64,000 bases of DNA, from positions 682,001-746,000 of the forward strand of contig OX337228.1 in NCBI GenBank assembly GCA_946965045.2. Direction: 5' to 3'. Positions within the stretch are counted from its first letter, which is position 1. Every line of letters starts with the position of its first letter. Position numbers and translations under genes: made by a program. Under the pieces are notes generated by a model that was not told where the DNA came from, did not search any database, and saw only the letters and a program-made list of their open reading frames with translations. Positions 53,878-62,541 of the stretch are shown here, in pieces. The stretch is from Epithemia pelagica (taxonomy: Eukaryota > Bacillariophyta > Bacillariophyceae > Surirellales > Surirellaceae).

Positions 53878-54633
53878 TAGTAGAACTCTCATTGAGAATT
53901 CAGAAGGGTAATAGGTAGTTGGGTAAAAGGCTCGCTGAGCCGACAATCGATCACCAACCGATACAACAATCCTCCACGGGTCAGAGAAGAGTTGCAAGTC
54001 GAAGTCCGCCGTGGGTGGGGGCAGTCGGTCCACTGATAAGAGGTTAGTCTTAAGATGAGTGTTAAAATGGTGATATTAATGATTGTGAGATGATTACTAA
54101 CTAAGGTGTTTGATGAAGGTCGAGGTCCTGGCTCTTGTATACGGCCATGGATCTGGTGTGATAGGTCCTCAAATGGTTGGAGTAGACCTGCATTGTTGTA
54201 TTGAAAGTATATGCAGTTGTATATCATATACCAATGCCAACAGCTCTTGCTTTGTAGTGATATAGGTAGTTTTCTTGGCGCGTTGTTGATTGCATTCTTG
54301 GAACTGTGGGAATGGAAATATGGTCTCGCGTGATCGTGATTCGTGCTTTGATTACTTAGGCCGTTGAGGTAAGTCGTGGAGGTGCTCACTCGGATCGTGA
54401 TTGCGCGCGCTTGAGAATACTGGGCGCGCACGTGATGGGCCATAGTCAATATCCGAGCGGTCGCCGATAGCGCGTGCATTGCGAGCATGCCTTGGCCAAA
54501 ATTAAAGGTCCGCGAGCATGCCGTCATTCTTTTCTCACTTTTACACAAATGTCATCGGATGCCATAAAATACTAGCATCAGTCGATGTGTTGTAGATTCC
54601 ACCACCACCTAGTTAAAGGTGAGAATCCTAACA
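53878..54633 (-). repeat. 3' LTR of the non-autonomous element
   Basis: 756 bp. Contains a 219-codon open frame on minus (54548-53889), also open in the other LTR, starting at MCKSEKRMTACSRTF. Probably chance or leader sequence. Confidence 0.9.
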
Positions 54634-57600
54634 CTCCCCACAATTCGTCGAGTGAGGATTGTTATTTTCCTTGTCATGCTTCTGAACGTTTCCTCCCCAG
54701 AAGAATATGATCTTGAACATGGTCCATACTTTCGAGAATTTCCAATGCTTACTGACAATGTATCCCGGACGCTCTCATAGGGATATCTCAGGCAATAAGT
54801 AATCAGTTCATCATTCTTCAGTTGGTAGGTCTTGTCGGTGCCCTTTGAGCTATGCTCCCCAGGTGCCTTCTTCATCCAAACATTGGGATCTGCTTTAGTT
54901 GGTGACAAATCCATATCAATTGGGATGTCAAAGAAACAGTCACGCCGACATGCTCCTGAAGATTTTAATCCCTTTGAGGCCTTGTGCGTAATCAAGATGT
55001 GACCTGATTCCTTGAGTTCTTGTCTTGCAACTATCAAGATCTTCTCTCCAGATAAAGCTTCCAGGTCGTGTTCATTTCCAACTTTTGCTCCCCATATATC
55101 CATATCATTGAGAATCCCAAGACAGGTGGTTGTATGAAAGTTGTGAATGGAAGTAGTACACAAAAAGATTGCCTCAACCGGTTCTTTGGTAAAAGCCTCG
55201 TCTGTGATGAGAAGTGCTGGGCGACTATCATCATGTTTTACAAGATGGATTTGAATCTTGTTCTTGTGATACTCTTCTGGTGATGCATTTATCATTTCCC
55301 TTCTCTTGAACTGAGCTTGAACGCAATCCTTGACTTTTGTGAGGGATTGGATCTGTGAAGCCTGAAAGAGCTCAACTTCAGTAGTGTCGTGCCACTTTCT
55401 TTTACCATGTTGCTTGTCTAACAAAACAACTAATTCTTCATTTGTCATTGAAACTTGATAACCAAACTTGTACTTGATGGAACGACAGGCTTGCTTGATT
55501 CTTGACTGCTGTTTGGCAGCTTGAACAAGGCATTTACTGGTCTTGACAAAACGCTTGAGATGTTTCCATCCAAGTTCATTTAATAGGTCATGTTTCTTGG
55601 CATAGGCATCATTTACCATGAGTGACGGAGGCTCATAGATCATCTCCCCAGTCTCCCAATCAACAAGTATATTACAGTGACTTCTTTTGTAGTCAGGATT
55701 GTTGCTAATACTTGACGGTTCTTGATCTGCAACAACGTCCCTGAACTGAAAAACGTCATCTTCAGTTTCCTGTGCTTGGTTGTCCTGTTTGATGTATTCC
55801 ATATGTTGACGGTATGAAATTATCTTGTCAATGTCGGAAATGGATTTGCAGAAAGTGTACTTGATACAGTCTTCTTGCTTGAGAGCATCTTGTTCTAAAT
55901 CAATGACGCATCTTATAAGACACGGTTGTGGTTGCTCCCCATTATACGGTTGTCGTTGCTCCCCATTTTCCTCTGGATCATAAACAAGGAAAGGTTGTCC
56001 AATAGTGTTGTCATGTTTGATCGTTGGAATTTGCGTGGATGGATCTACACCTTTGCTACAAATGAAAACAATGTCAGCTTGCTTGCCGTTGGGTTCACTT
56101 GGAAGCGATTCCTCCCCTGAAGAGGTATCCACACAAAGGTTGCTGGGTGGCGTGGGTGCATCATGAAGAATGGCAGAGTAACAAAGGGTTTGAGTGTCCA
56201 GAGACAAAGTATCACCAATAGGAGGGACAAAAACAAGCCAGTAGCCAAGTGTCGTGACAAAAGAGGGAGGGTAGGGACTGTAGGGACGGTGGGAGAGGGC
56301 ATATGATTCGGTAAAGTAGGGGGCCTTGTCCGAGATAAGGAAGAAAAGAGGGTGGGTAATGCCGGGTGGGCGACCATTGAGGATCTCAAGAGGGATATGG
56401 CCCAAAATGGTCACGACGTATGTTGTCCTCTTAACGGTCTGATAACGGTTCTCAGCCATGTTCTGATCTTGGAGGTATGATTTGGAACAGTACTCTCCAA
56501 GTATGGGTGTGAAGAAGGAAGGTGTATCCGGTCCATGATTGTAAGGTAAATCCAAGAGAAGGTTGAGGTTACAGACAACACGATTGGTATATTTCCCAAA
56601 CGCATCATTTGGATTACCATCATTTTCAACAGTCCTCAAAGAAGGTGCCGTATCTTGCATGGGATCAAGATGCCAATGATTAAAGCCAGTCATGTGATTG
56701 TCGCCGGAGAAAGTAGACATGCGAGAGAGCAGATGTCGAGATGTCTGAACTTTCTGTTTACAATTGTTGTTCTTGGGACAATCATTAGGGATGGATGTTG
56801 TCTTGGTATTGGATTCCAAATTAGCAAGATTAGATGTTGGATGATTGACAACAAGATTGGTCACAACTTGAGGAACACACCGGGTAATCAGATCAGAGAA
56901 ATTATCTTGATGGTCTTGGGAATCATCTTGAATCATGTCGTCAATCCATGCACGACCTGGGTCGGGATCAGGTTCCGGATCAATGTCAAGAGTATGCGTC
57001 TGTTCCATGCATGCAGTTGTTGATGACGGATTCTGGGTAGACTTGTTGTAGGCAATGATTACTTGACGACTATTGTTGTTGAGTTTACTCCACAGATCTC
57101 TTGGAAGACTGATCTTTGGACGAAGCGAAGATGATTTCTTGGTCTTCACGTTAGTTCTCTTAATCATGCGGTGTTTTTCTTTGGGTGATAGATCTTTGAT
57201 ATCAAAATCTTGATCATATTGAAAGTCACATTGCTTGGTATGCTTAAGTCGGTTAGACTTTGGTGCTCGAGTTGCTTGGTCATGATCATATGCGGCATCA
57301 AGGAGAAGACGGAAATATGATTGATAACAAAGTGTCTTTGCACCAGACAAGATGTTGACTTGTCGTAAATCAGGTACCTTTTCAACGGCTTTCATCAGGA
57401 AGGTCATCCTAGTGGAGTGGCCAGGAATGTGATCAAACATTGATCCCAGATTGTCGAGAAGATGGAATTGGTGTTGAAAGTGGAGAAGAAACTGATAGGT
57501 TGTGCCGTGCCATGAATCATCGAGACGAAGATTGGAGATGTAGTTGTTAAGACGTAGCACCTCTCTTTTTGCTAAACGAAATGACGAAATGCAACCTTGG

Positions 57601-58025
57601 TTCAGACGGAGCTTGGTGAAGTCTGCATTGATTCTCCAATGATCATAATTGGCCTTGGTGAGGTTCAACCAGGTAGAGCGAGGTAAATCAGACTGCTGCA
57701 GGGTTGAGGTTTGTTCTCGTGACCAATGTGCTAGGATCTTCAGTTGATGCCTTGTAAATGTCTTCAGATCCATCGTCTTGTTCCCATACTTGTATTGTCC
57801 AAGGTCCTTGATATTCTTTTCTGGATTGACTGCAAGATAGTCGATGACATTCAGAATGTGTTCGAAACCACTATGTTTTATCCATTGATGAAGGGCTTGA
57901 GCTCGTTCTTCATCACATTCAAATAGATGCTGGGTGATATGATTGAACACTTGTGTATCTGATATGTCAGGCGGTACTGAGTCGTCAGAAGGAAGAGAAG
58001 GTGTCTTGGGGTATGTTGGATCCAT
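54609..58025 (-). CDS. Gag/RT-derived 1138-aa protein lacking RT catalytic motifs
   Basis: Uninterrupted frame from MDPTYPKTPSLPSDDS to TAG at 54609. Residues 1-330 are helical and gag-like (DLGQYKYGNKTMDLKTFT, TKANYDHWRINADFTKLR). The middle is Ser/Pro/Asp-rich. From about 780, copia RT sequence is recognisable: NILVDWETGEMIYEPPSL, YAKKHDLLNELGWKHLKR, RSIKYKFGYQVSM, KWHDTTEVELFQASQIQ, HKASKGLKSSGACRR and SPTKADPNVWMKKAPGE. Where relatives have CDIGNAYLEA and YVDD, this protein has IWGAKVGNEHDLEAL and LITYCLRYPYE, so RT activity is not expected. Protease and integrase are absent. An open 1.1-kb-residue-scale frame with lost active sites suggests selection for a structural role, or very recent birth of the element. 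Confidence 0.75.
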   Translation of the reverse strand: MDPTYPKTPSLPSDDSVPPDISDTQVFNHITQHLFECDEERAQALHQWIKHSGFEHILNVIDYLAVNPEKNIKDLGQYKYGNKTMDLKTFTRHQLKILAHWSREQTSTLQQSDLPRSTWLNLTKANYDHWRINADFTKLRLNQGCISSFRLAKREVLRLNNYISNLRLDDSWHGTTYQFLLHFQHQFHLLDNLGSMFDHIPGHSTRMTFLMKAVEKVPDLRQVNILSGAKTLCYQSYFRLLLDAAYDHDQATRAPKSNRLKHTKQCDFQYDQDFDIKDLSPKEKHRMIKRTNVKTKKSSSLRPKISLPRDLWSKLNNNSRQVIIAYNKSTQNPSSTTACMEQTHTLDIDPEPDPDPGRAWIDDMIQDDSQDHQDNFSDLITRCVPQVVTNLVVNHPTSNLANLESNTKTTSIPNDCPKNNNCKQKVQTSRHLLSRMSTFSGDNHMTGFNHWHLDPMQDTAPSLRTVENDGNPNDAFGKYTNRVVCNLNLLLDLPYNHGPDTPSFFTPILGEYCSKSYLQDQNMAENRYQTVKRTTYVVTILGHIPLEILNGRPPGITHPLFFLISDKAPYFTESYALSHRPYSPYPPSFVTTLGYWLVFVPPIGDTLSLDTQTLCYSAILHDAPTPPSNLCVDTSSGEESLPSEPNGKQADIVFICSKGVDPSTQIPTIKHDNTIGQPFLVYDPEENGEQRQPYNGEQPQPCLIRCVIDLEQDALKQEDCIKYTFCKSISDIDKIISYRQHMEYIKQDNQAQETEDDVFQFRDVVADQEPSSISNNPDYKRSHCNILVDWETGEMIYEPPSLMVNDAYAKKHDLLNELGWKHLKRFVKTSKCLVQAAKQQSRIKQACRSIKYKFGYQVSMTNEELVVLLDKQHGKRKWHDTTEVELFQASQIQSLTKVKDCVQAQFKRREMINASPEEYHKNKIQIHLVKHDDSRPALLITDEAFTKEPVEAIFLCTTSIHNFHTTTCLGILNDMDIWGAKVGNEHDLEALSGEKILIVARQELKESGHILITHKASKGLKSSGACRRDCFFDIPIDMDLSPTKADPNVWMKKAPGEHSSKGTDKTYQLKNDELITYCLRYPYESVRDTLSVSIGNSRKYGPCSRSYSSGEETFRSMTRKITILTRRIVGSVRILTFN

Positions 58026-58194
58026 GGTAGTATATGGTTGGTTCGTTGTTTATTTAATGTGTGGTGTGATCTGAACCCGGATGTACCACGTGTGTGCCAC
58101 GTATGTCAGTACCCGGATGTGTGTTGTGCTGGGAACCCGGATATGCGGAACTCGGTTTTGTCTCTGGTTTGTTGTGCAAACTACTTAAAGATAC

Positions 58195-58455
58195 TTATCC
58201 TTGGTCACTTCCGGACTCGTTGCGGTGATCGAGTTGAACCAGGGAGTCAGGAATAGTGGTAGCTTCCTCGTCTTGCTCGTAGTCCTCAACAAAGTACTGG
58301 TCAGGTGAGTATTGGGAAGGTAGTTGCACGGAGTCCTGGTCCAGCTTGAGGTCCTGGAATAGGAGAGGGTTGGTGACCCTAGCCTCAGCCAGGCTGGCCC
58401 TGTTGTTGGGTTGGGTAGTTTTGTCCTCTAACTCTTGTTTGTTGGGGTAGCTCAA
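58195..58455 (-). CDS. Leader ORF of the non-autonomous element, 86 aa
   Basis: Lies between the 5' LTR and the long ORF, same strand. Begins MSYPNKQELEDKTTQPNN and is acidic and Asp/Gln-rich (DLKLDQDSVQLPSQYSPD, VEDYEQDEEATT). Ends TAA at 58195, 170 bp before the long ORF starts. No domain known. It could be an upstream ORF or a separate small product. Confidence 0.4.
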   Translation of the reverse strand: MSYPNKQELEDKTTQPNNRASLAEARVTNPLLFQDLKLDQDSVQLPSQYSPDQYFVEDYEQDEEATTIPDSLVQLDHRNESGSDQG

Positions 58456-58514
58456 TCTGTAATGGGTGTAGATGGGTCAGTAAGGTATCCAATGCAACTG
58501 CAGGGCAATGAGCG

Positions 58515-58529
58515 TTGAGACTGTTAATC
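58515..58529 (-). other. Probable primer-binding site, tRNA-Asn anticodon-arm type
   Basis: Directly after the 5' LTR, minus strand GATTAACAGTCTCAA. On the plus strand the bases before the LTR read AGCGTTGAGACTGTTAATC, which resembles a tRNA-Asn(GUU) anticodon arm with loop CTGTTAA. Confidence 0.55.
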
Positions 58530-59287
58530 TAGTAGAACTCTCATTGAGAATTCAGAAGGGTAATAGGTAGTTGGGTAAAAGGCTCGCTGAGCCGACAATC
58601 GATCACCAACCGATACAACAATCCTCCACGGGTCAGAGAAGAGTTGCAAGTCGAAGTCCGCCGTGGGTGGGGGCAGTCGGTCCACTGATAAGAGGTTAGT
58701 CTTAAGATGAGTGTTAAAATGGTGATATTAATGATTGTGAGATGATTACTAACTAAGGTGTTTGATGAAGGTCGAGGTCCTGGCTCTTGTATACGGCCAT
58801 GGATCTGGTGTGATAGGTCCTCAAATGGTTGGAGTAGACCTGCATTGTTGTATTGAAAGTATATGCAGTTGTATATCATATACCAATGCCAACAGCTCTT
58901 GCTTTGTAGTGATATAGGTAGTTTTCTTGGCGCGTTGTTGATTGCACTCTTGGAATTGTGGGAATGGAAATATGGTCTCGCGTGATCGTGATTCGTGCTT
59001 TGATTACTTAGGCCGTTGAGGTAAGTCGTGGAGGTGCTCACTCGGATCGTGATTGCGCGCGCTTGAGAATACTGGGCGCGCACGTGATGGGCCATAGTCA
59101 ATATCCGAGCGGTCGCCGATAGCGCGTGCATTGCGAGCATGCCTTGGCCAAAATTAAAGGTCCGCGAGCATGCCGTCATTCTTTTCTCACTTTTACACAA
59201 ATGTCATCGGATGCCATAAAATATACTAGCATCAGTCGATGTGTTGTAGATTCCACCACCACCTAGTTAAAGGTGAGAATCCTAACA
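58530..59287 (-). repeat. 5' LTR of the non-autonomous element
   Basis: 758 bp; starts TGTTAGGATTCTCACC and ends TTCTACTA on the minus strand. Contains GCGCGC-rich segments near 59055-59080. Confidence 0.9.
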
Positions 59288-59292
59288 AGACT

Positions 59293-60047
59293 ATAAAATT
59301 TTAAGTACCAGACGTCATCTGCTATGATCCATACGAGTACGTCATCGTTGATTCGGAGGGCTTCGTCCAATTCTTTTAAATGGAGACGACTTTTTCACGT
59401 GTCTTTCCGAGGAGCAGGAGTTCTCTCCATGGAAGCTTTTCAGCGACCCATCCGCTTCCTCATAGTGCACCGTGGGCGCGGATGTTGTTAGTCCTCGCGT
59501 GTGTAATCGCCACACATGCCGGGCGCGTCGGTCGGCGTTTCCCCTGAGTGGGTACGTGCGGCAGCGTTATAATAGATTCAATTTTTTTTTTTTGTTCGGG
59601 GAGGCTCCGTGAAAAACCAAGCCCAGAAAGATTATGTTTGCGACGTCAAAATCCAAAATCTTTTTGTGGCATTCCATATCCCATCACGGTGACTCCTTGT
59701 TGGATGATATGGAGTACGAAGATCAACCACTTTCAACGTCAGGGTTCAATCGAATCTCGGATCTCTGCCTTCTTCATGCGTTTTATCTCCAAGAGAGAAA
59801 CCAAGAGACTGAGAAGATCCACGAACGATCCATTAGAATATCTTCTGGATGGCCACGCACGACAAAGTTGGACTGGGAAAATCCGATCGAAAGTCAATTA
59901 TGTTCTGGACGATGGATCCTAGACCAGGTTAAGCACAACGTCGGTTGTTGGGGGGAACAGGAGGATACTCATCTTCTTGTCTCATAAATTGATCAAATCG
60001 AGAATCTCGAAGCAACGTCAAAACAACAAGTAAACACATCGGAAGCC
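59293..60047. other. Upstream spacer with a weak ORF
   Basis: A 117-codon plus frame (59634-59987) reads SISHHGDSLLDDMEYED and LLHAFYLQERNQETEKIH, mildly coding-like, but overlaps another open frame and has no partner exons. A run of twelve T is at about 59582. Likely 5' flank of the isochorismatase-family gene. Confidence 0.3.
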
Positions 60048-60955
60048 ATGCCTGCTAACAAGTACCAAAAGCTTTACACTCCCGAAGACTCAGTTGTCGT
60101 CTTTATTGACCACCAGCGTAAGTGGATTCTGAAATGAAGAGGGTGAAGCTCCTGCTTTTGATGGTCTCAATGGGGAATCCCTATCTCACACCATTTGTCA
60201 TGCTTTTCTCTTCTCACCAATGCAGCACAAATGACCTTTGGTGTTGACAACATTGACAAAGCCAGTCTCATCAACAACGTACGTACTTCGAGTGTCGTGC
60301 CATGAGCGAAGAGTGTTTGTCCCAAGTCCATGGATTACGTTCGTGCCACTGCAACTAACAAATATTCCTGCTCGCATTGCTTTGCTTTTTTTGAATTCCG
60401 CGACAGACGGTCTTGCTTGCCAAAGTGGCCAAGCTGTTCAATGTCCCCACGGTGTTGACCGCCGTTGAGACGGAAAGCTTCTCGGGTTACATTTGGCCTC
60501 AGCTCTTGGATGTGTTTGATGACCACCCGATCATTGAACGTACCAGCATGAACTCATGGGATGACGAAGGCTTTCGTGCCGCCATCAAGGCCACGGGCAA
60601 AAAGAACATTATCATGACTGGTTTGTGGACTGAAGTGTGTGTGACTTGGCCGACCATTGAAATGCTCGGTGAGGGCTACAACGTCTATGTCGTTGAAGAT
60701 TGCTGTGGAGCAACCAGCAAGGCTGCTCACGATGCCGCCTTGAGTCGCATGGTCCAAGCAGGTGCCATTCGTCTTACTACCATCCCCGCTCTCTTGGAAG
60801 ACTGGGCGAACCGTGAACATTACAATGGTCTCATGGACATTCTCAAGGTGCACGCCGGAGCCTATGGCGTCGGAGTTGAGTATGCCTACTCCATGGTCCA
60901 CAAGGCACCCCAGTCCGCCAAGCACCCCCACAAACCTGCCAACAAGGGAGTCTAA
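60048..60955 (+). CDS. Isochorismatase-family hydrolase, three exons, 223 aa
   Basis: Exons 60048-60117, 60226-60278 and 60407-60955, with GT-AG introns of 108 and 128 nt; phases agree and the total is an exact multiple of three. The product starts MPANKYQKLYTPEDSVV. Family signatures: VVFIDHQPQMTFGVD with the catalytic Asp21, RTSMNSWDDEGFRAAI, MTGLWTEVCVTWPTIEML with the nucleophile Cys119, and YVVEDCCGATSKAAHDAAL. The DHQ start and length fit the YcaC-like/cysteine hydrolase branch, which is related to nicotinamidase but with unknown substrates. No signal peptide, so probably cytosolic. The C-terminal tail (SAKHPHKPANKGV) is an extension. Intact gene. Confidence 0.9.
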
Positions 60956-61392
60956 GGAAAGTCAGTCTCATTTTCTTTCCGGACGTAGCGCTGTTCCGAC
61001 ATATTAACATTTGATTCATCGTTTCATCAATCTGGTTACTAGCAGGTACTCCAAGTACTCGATTGAAGTATCCCTACTAGTACTAGAGCAGAAGGAGTAG
61101 TTACGAAGGAGTTGCCCAGGATTACGAATAGTTGAGTTCGTTGTCGTGAATCTGAATAAATAATCACGGGCGCCCCCTTTGTAACCTACGAAAGGCCTCG
61201 CCATGCCTCGCTACGCACCGCCTGGCATCGCCCGGCCCCTAGCTATGTGTTTGCTAGTGGGTACCGTGGTCGCTATTTGGCCCCTACGTGAGCGATTTGC
61301 CCCCAAAGGGCACCCCTAGTTTAGTCATCATAATTTCTGATAGTTTGATTGTTGCAAGCCGTATATTGCGTCTGGCCGTCAGTTTTTATTCA
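60956..61392. other. Presumed 5' LTR region of copia element 3
   Basis: The stretch ends TTTATTCA immediately before the primer-binding site, as an LTR should (CA end). The LTR start cannot be placed because the other LTR is outside the window. No host gene seen here. Confidence 0.45.
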
Positions 61393-61409
61393 GTTTATCA
61401 GACCCACTG
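61393..61409 (+). other. Primer-binding site of copia element 3
   Basis: GTTTATCAGACCCACTG, identical to 40108-40124 of copia element 2 although the LTRs before them differ. Confidence 0.65.
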
Positions 61410-61887
61410 TCTGTTGTTCCCCACTGTTCGCCGGACGGCAAGCGCCTGATCAACGCTCGGGAGTTGTTCGCGCTAAGCGGCTTCGTCACTCGCTCGCTTG
61501 CGTCATCTCTGTGACTTGTTTTAGTCACTGTGGGACCCACTCGCTAATTTGTGACTTGCGACTGCACAACGTACCGTGCACGTGCTCGTACACGTGGACC
61601 GTCCATCCACGCGCTTCGTACGACTCAACTATATAAGCCTGCTGGCTTTTGACACGTGCCTGCTTGCTCGCGGAATCGCCGGTTCGCCGACTCGCGGATT
61701 CGCCGATCGCCAGCTCGCTCGCTCGCGGAATCGCCGGACGACTACTCGCCGATTCACTCGCAGATTGTTGGCTCACAGAAATTCGCTCCTCTCATCACAA
61801 TTGCAAATTTCTGCACAAGAACAAGCCTTCCCTTGCCATCCGTTTGACCTTCTACTACCCTCCTACCCTTCATCCGACCCTTGAACC
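61410..61887 (+). other. Leader of copia element 3
   Basis: Non-coding 5' leader between primer-binding site and gag. The motif TCGCGGAATCGCCG occurs twice, and GCCGACTCGCGGATTCGCCG lies between them; these inverted-like GC repeats could fold in the genomic RNA (packaging signal candidate). Short open frames here are not supported. Confidence 0.5.
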
Positions 61888-62541
61888 ATGGCCGCAAATG
61901 CCTTCCGTACTGCACTGGGCCGCTGTGGCTACGACAATGCTACCGTTGGGTACCTAACGCAACAGGGCTTCACGACAACGGATCAGTTCCTGGAGTTTCC
62001 TATCAACGAAGTCAAGCCCATGCTGAAGACATTAGCCAAGAACCTACCTGACGGTGTCACCCTACCCTACCAATTCAACCTCAAGTTCCTTGGCTTCCGA
62101 ATGTGGTTGGAATACCGTTCTGTCCGTGGTCAAGACCTTGATGCTGGTGCTTATACTGGTGACGTAATCACCAAGTGGATGAGACGCGTAACGGAACTCG
62201 CGAATGCCACCACCACTGATGGTCAGGATGACCCAGTACCACCCAAAAGGCTAACGAACCTTGCCGATTGGGAACGTCACGACGGAATGTGGCGCACATA
62301 CTTGGGTCAGCACCGTAATCCGACGACGGGAGTGCCGCTCACCTACGTATTGCGTGAGGAGTCCGACGTACCGGACGACGCACTAACCGCCGATTACGAC
62401 TGCATTGACGACGACCTAGTCGCGACCACTCGTCATGAGGGGGACCAGTACAAAGCCAACCGACGCAGAGTGTATGAGCTGTACTACCCTCTTATTTACG
62501 ATGGTCCGGCATGGACGTTTGCTAAAACGCCATTGTGCTAA
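61888..62541 (+). CDS. gag: Gag of copia element 3, 217 aa
   Basis: ATG in CTTGAACCATGG context. MAANAFRTALGRCGYDNA begins like the gag of element 1 (MAAN). Helical capsid-like protein: TLPYQFNLKFLGFRMWLEY, KWMRRVTELANATTTDG, DWERHDGMWRTYLGQ, YELYYPLIYDGPAWTFAKT. Ends TAA at 62541. Short for a copia gag and without a zinc knuckle, so the nucleocapsid portion may be in the pol frame. Nothing broken. Confidence 0.75.
   Translation: MAANAFRTALGRCGYDNATVGYLTQQGFTTTDQFLEFPINEVKPMLKTLAKNLPDGVTLPYQFNLKFLGFRMWLEYRSVRGQDLDAGAYTGDVITKWMRRVTELANATTTDGQDDPVPPKRLTNLADWERHDGMWRTYLGQHRNPTTGVPLTYVLREESDVPDDALTADYDCIDDDLVATTRHEGDQYKANRRRVYELYYPLIYDGPAWTFAKTPLC

Larger units (their letters stand above)
53878..59287 (-). 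mobile_element. Non-autonomous LTR retrotransposon, 5.4 kb, very recent
   Basis: LTRs of 756 and 758 bp (53878-54633 and 58530-59287) differ by two substitutions and one 2 bp indel. The target duplication AGACT lies at 53873-53877 and 59288-59292. On the minus strand the LTR starts TG and ends TA instead of CA. A polypurine tract (GTGGGGAG, complement of 54634-54641) adjoins the 3' LTR. The only long ORF encodes a Gag-like part fused to a copia RT-like part without catalytic residues and with no integrase. It must have been mobilised in trans. Confidence 0.9.
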
